A DNA stretch of 64,000 nucleotides. Origin: Pseudopyrenochaeta lycopersici. Lineage: Eukaryota > Ascomycota > Dothideomycetes > Pleosporales > Pseudopyrenochaetaceae. The notes under the pieces were generated by a model. It was not told the DNA's origin, did no database searches, and saw only the letters and a program-made list of their open reading frames with translations. Of this stretch, positions 63,345 through 64,000 are shown piece by piece. Position 1 is the stretch's first letter; each line of letters begins with the position of its first letter. The stretch covers positions 434,001 through 498,000 of the forward strand of contig NHZP01000036.1 of the NCBI GenBank assembly GCA_003313425.1, read 5' to 3'. Made by a program: the position numbers and the translations under genes.

Positions 63345-64000
63345 CCTGTTGGGAATTGGTATGAGATTGGTTGGTAAATGATTACATAAGACTAAGGGTA
63401 GAAGCTGTTTGATCATGGCATGAAAAACCCGTCTACGTCCTTTTATAAAACTTCAGTAAGCAGCTGAAACGGCCTGGAATTCAGCTCTCTATTTTGCCGA
63501 ATAAAATTAGAGATACCGGTAGAACCATGACAAATTGCGGACGTTCGCCGTTTGCTATAGACCGAGTCATAGTTTGGCGTAGCCCGAGCATGGAGGCTGT
63601 GTTCACTAATCGCACTTTGGGCCAAGTTTCACTAGCAGTCTGCGGCGAAACTTTCACGCGTAGTAATAGCAGATCGATGAGCGAAAGCAATCCCGACACG
63701 AAGATCTCCGATAACAGTTCACGTGTCTTCAGTAATTAGGCTTACTATTTAGATTTGCGCTTAATTAGACTCTGTCCAAGATGGTTAGGGTGCCGCTAAA
63801 AGACATAGGACGTAGTTTGATTTTCCTTTAGCTCAAGGCTTTCGAATTACTTCACGGCGGGTTCTGCTTCCATAAAACGATTTGTACATCATGCATTGGC
63901 TTCAAACATTAATATAAAGCAACTTCATTGGATAGGGTGCCACCCTCCAAGAGGCGCTCTCAAATGACTCGAGAGAATAATTGATGCACTATGTAGTGGG
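63345..64000. other. Right-hand edge, no gene recognised
   Basis: The first part should hold the promoter of the minus-strand dehydrogenase gene. A 72-codon minus-strand frame (63481-63699) has no recognised domain but could be an exon of a gene; there is too little to claim it. Confidence 0.35.

Noticed and set aside
1..64000. tRNA or rRNA genes.
   Set aside because: No cloverleaf consensus (such as GGTTCGAATCC) or rRNA signature was recognised by eye. A covariance-model search would be needed to exclude them.

Overview
The window looks like a repeat-rich, gene-poor stretch of a filamentous ascomycete genome, most likely a Dothideomycete of the Pleosporales type; the exact species cannot be read from the sequence. 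The reasons are short introns of about 50-70 bp with GTAWGT-like donors and CTAAC branch points, fungal families (CFEM and PTH11-like receptors, HET-E-type NACHT-WD40 genes, kinesin-light-chain TPR repeats), and transposons carrying C-to-T stop mutations in CpA context, the signature of repeat-induced point mutation (RIP).

Region by region. Positions 1-12,600 hold a 1.08-kb segment with a TPR fragment (copy A of a duplication), an apparently intact hAT transposon (hAT-1), a Tad-like LINE remnant split by a second hAT (hAT-2), a BCS1 relic and a broken NACHT-WD40 gene. Positions 13,171-14,687 carry an intact seven-exon rhodopsin-domain membrane protein gene. Positions 16,641-23,886 carry hAT-3, inserted in an unidentified coding sequence and itself hit by an LTR element that left a solo LTR, then a LINE RNase H relic and hAT-4. 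Positions 24,133-30,275 carry a cation/H+ exchanger-like gene, hAT-5, two solo LTRs and a short-chain dehydrogenase. Positions 31,868-35,533 carry LTR and hAT relics, the tail of a Cys/Met-metabolism enzyme and an intact carboxylesterase. Positions 35,900-39,330 carry hAT-6 and pogo-2 relics. Positions 40,266-43,292 carry an epimerase/ketoreductase-like gene with one frameshift and an intact beta-lactamase-like hydrolase. Positions 43,685-52,555 are again repeats: pogo-3, a solo LTR, a MULE, copy B of the duplication, a truncated hAT-3 copy and pogo-1. Positions 52,633-54,185 carry an intact CFEM-domain receptor gene. Positions 55,400-60,435 carry a Copia retrotransposon with an open pol region. 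The rest is AT-rich relic DNA, a fragment of hAT-2, and a second short-chain dehydrogenase at 62,500-63,344.

The host genes do not form an obvious cluster; they are islands in transposon DNA. The most notable signals are: (1) Gag and Pol of the Copia element lie in one frame separated by a single UGA in the context UGA-CUA, the classic stop-codon readthrough motif; (2) a near-identical 1.08-kb duplication 47 kb apart, one copy carrying a 242-bp solo-LTR-like insertion with a 5-bp target duplication that the other copy lacks; (3) duplication breakpoints lying exactly at transposon ends that lack target duplications; (4) pogo-type DNA transposases with a C-terminal retroviral-type zinc knuckle; (5) a Ca2+/H+ exchanger homologue in which the second acidic ion-binding motif seems to be lost.

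All coordinates and exon structures come from reading the sequence; no similarity search was run, and family names rest on recognised motifs.
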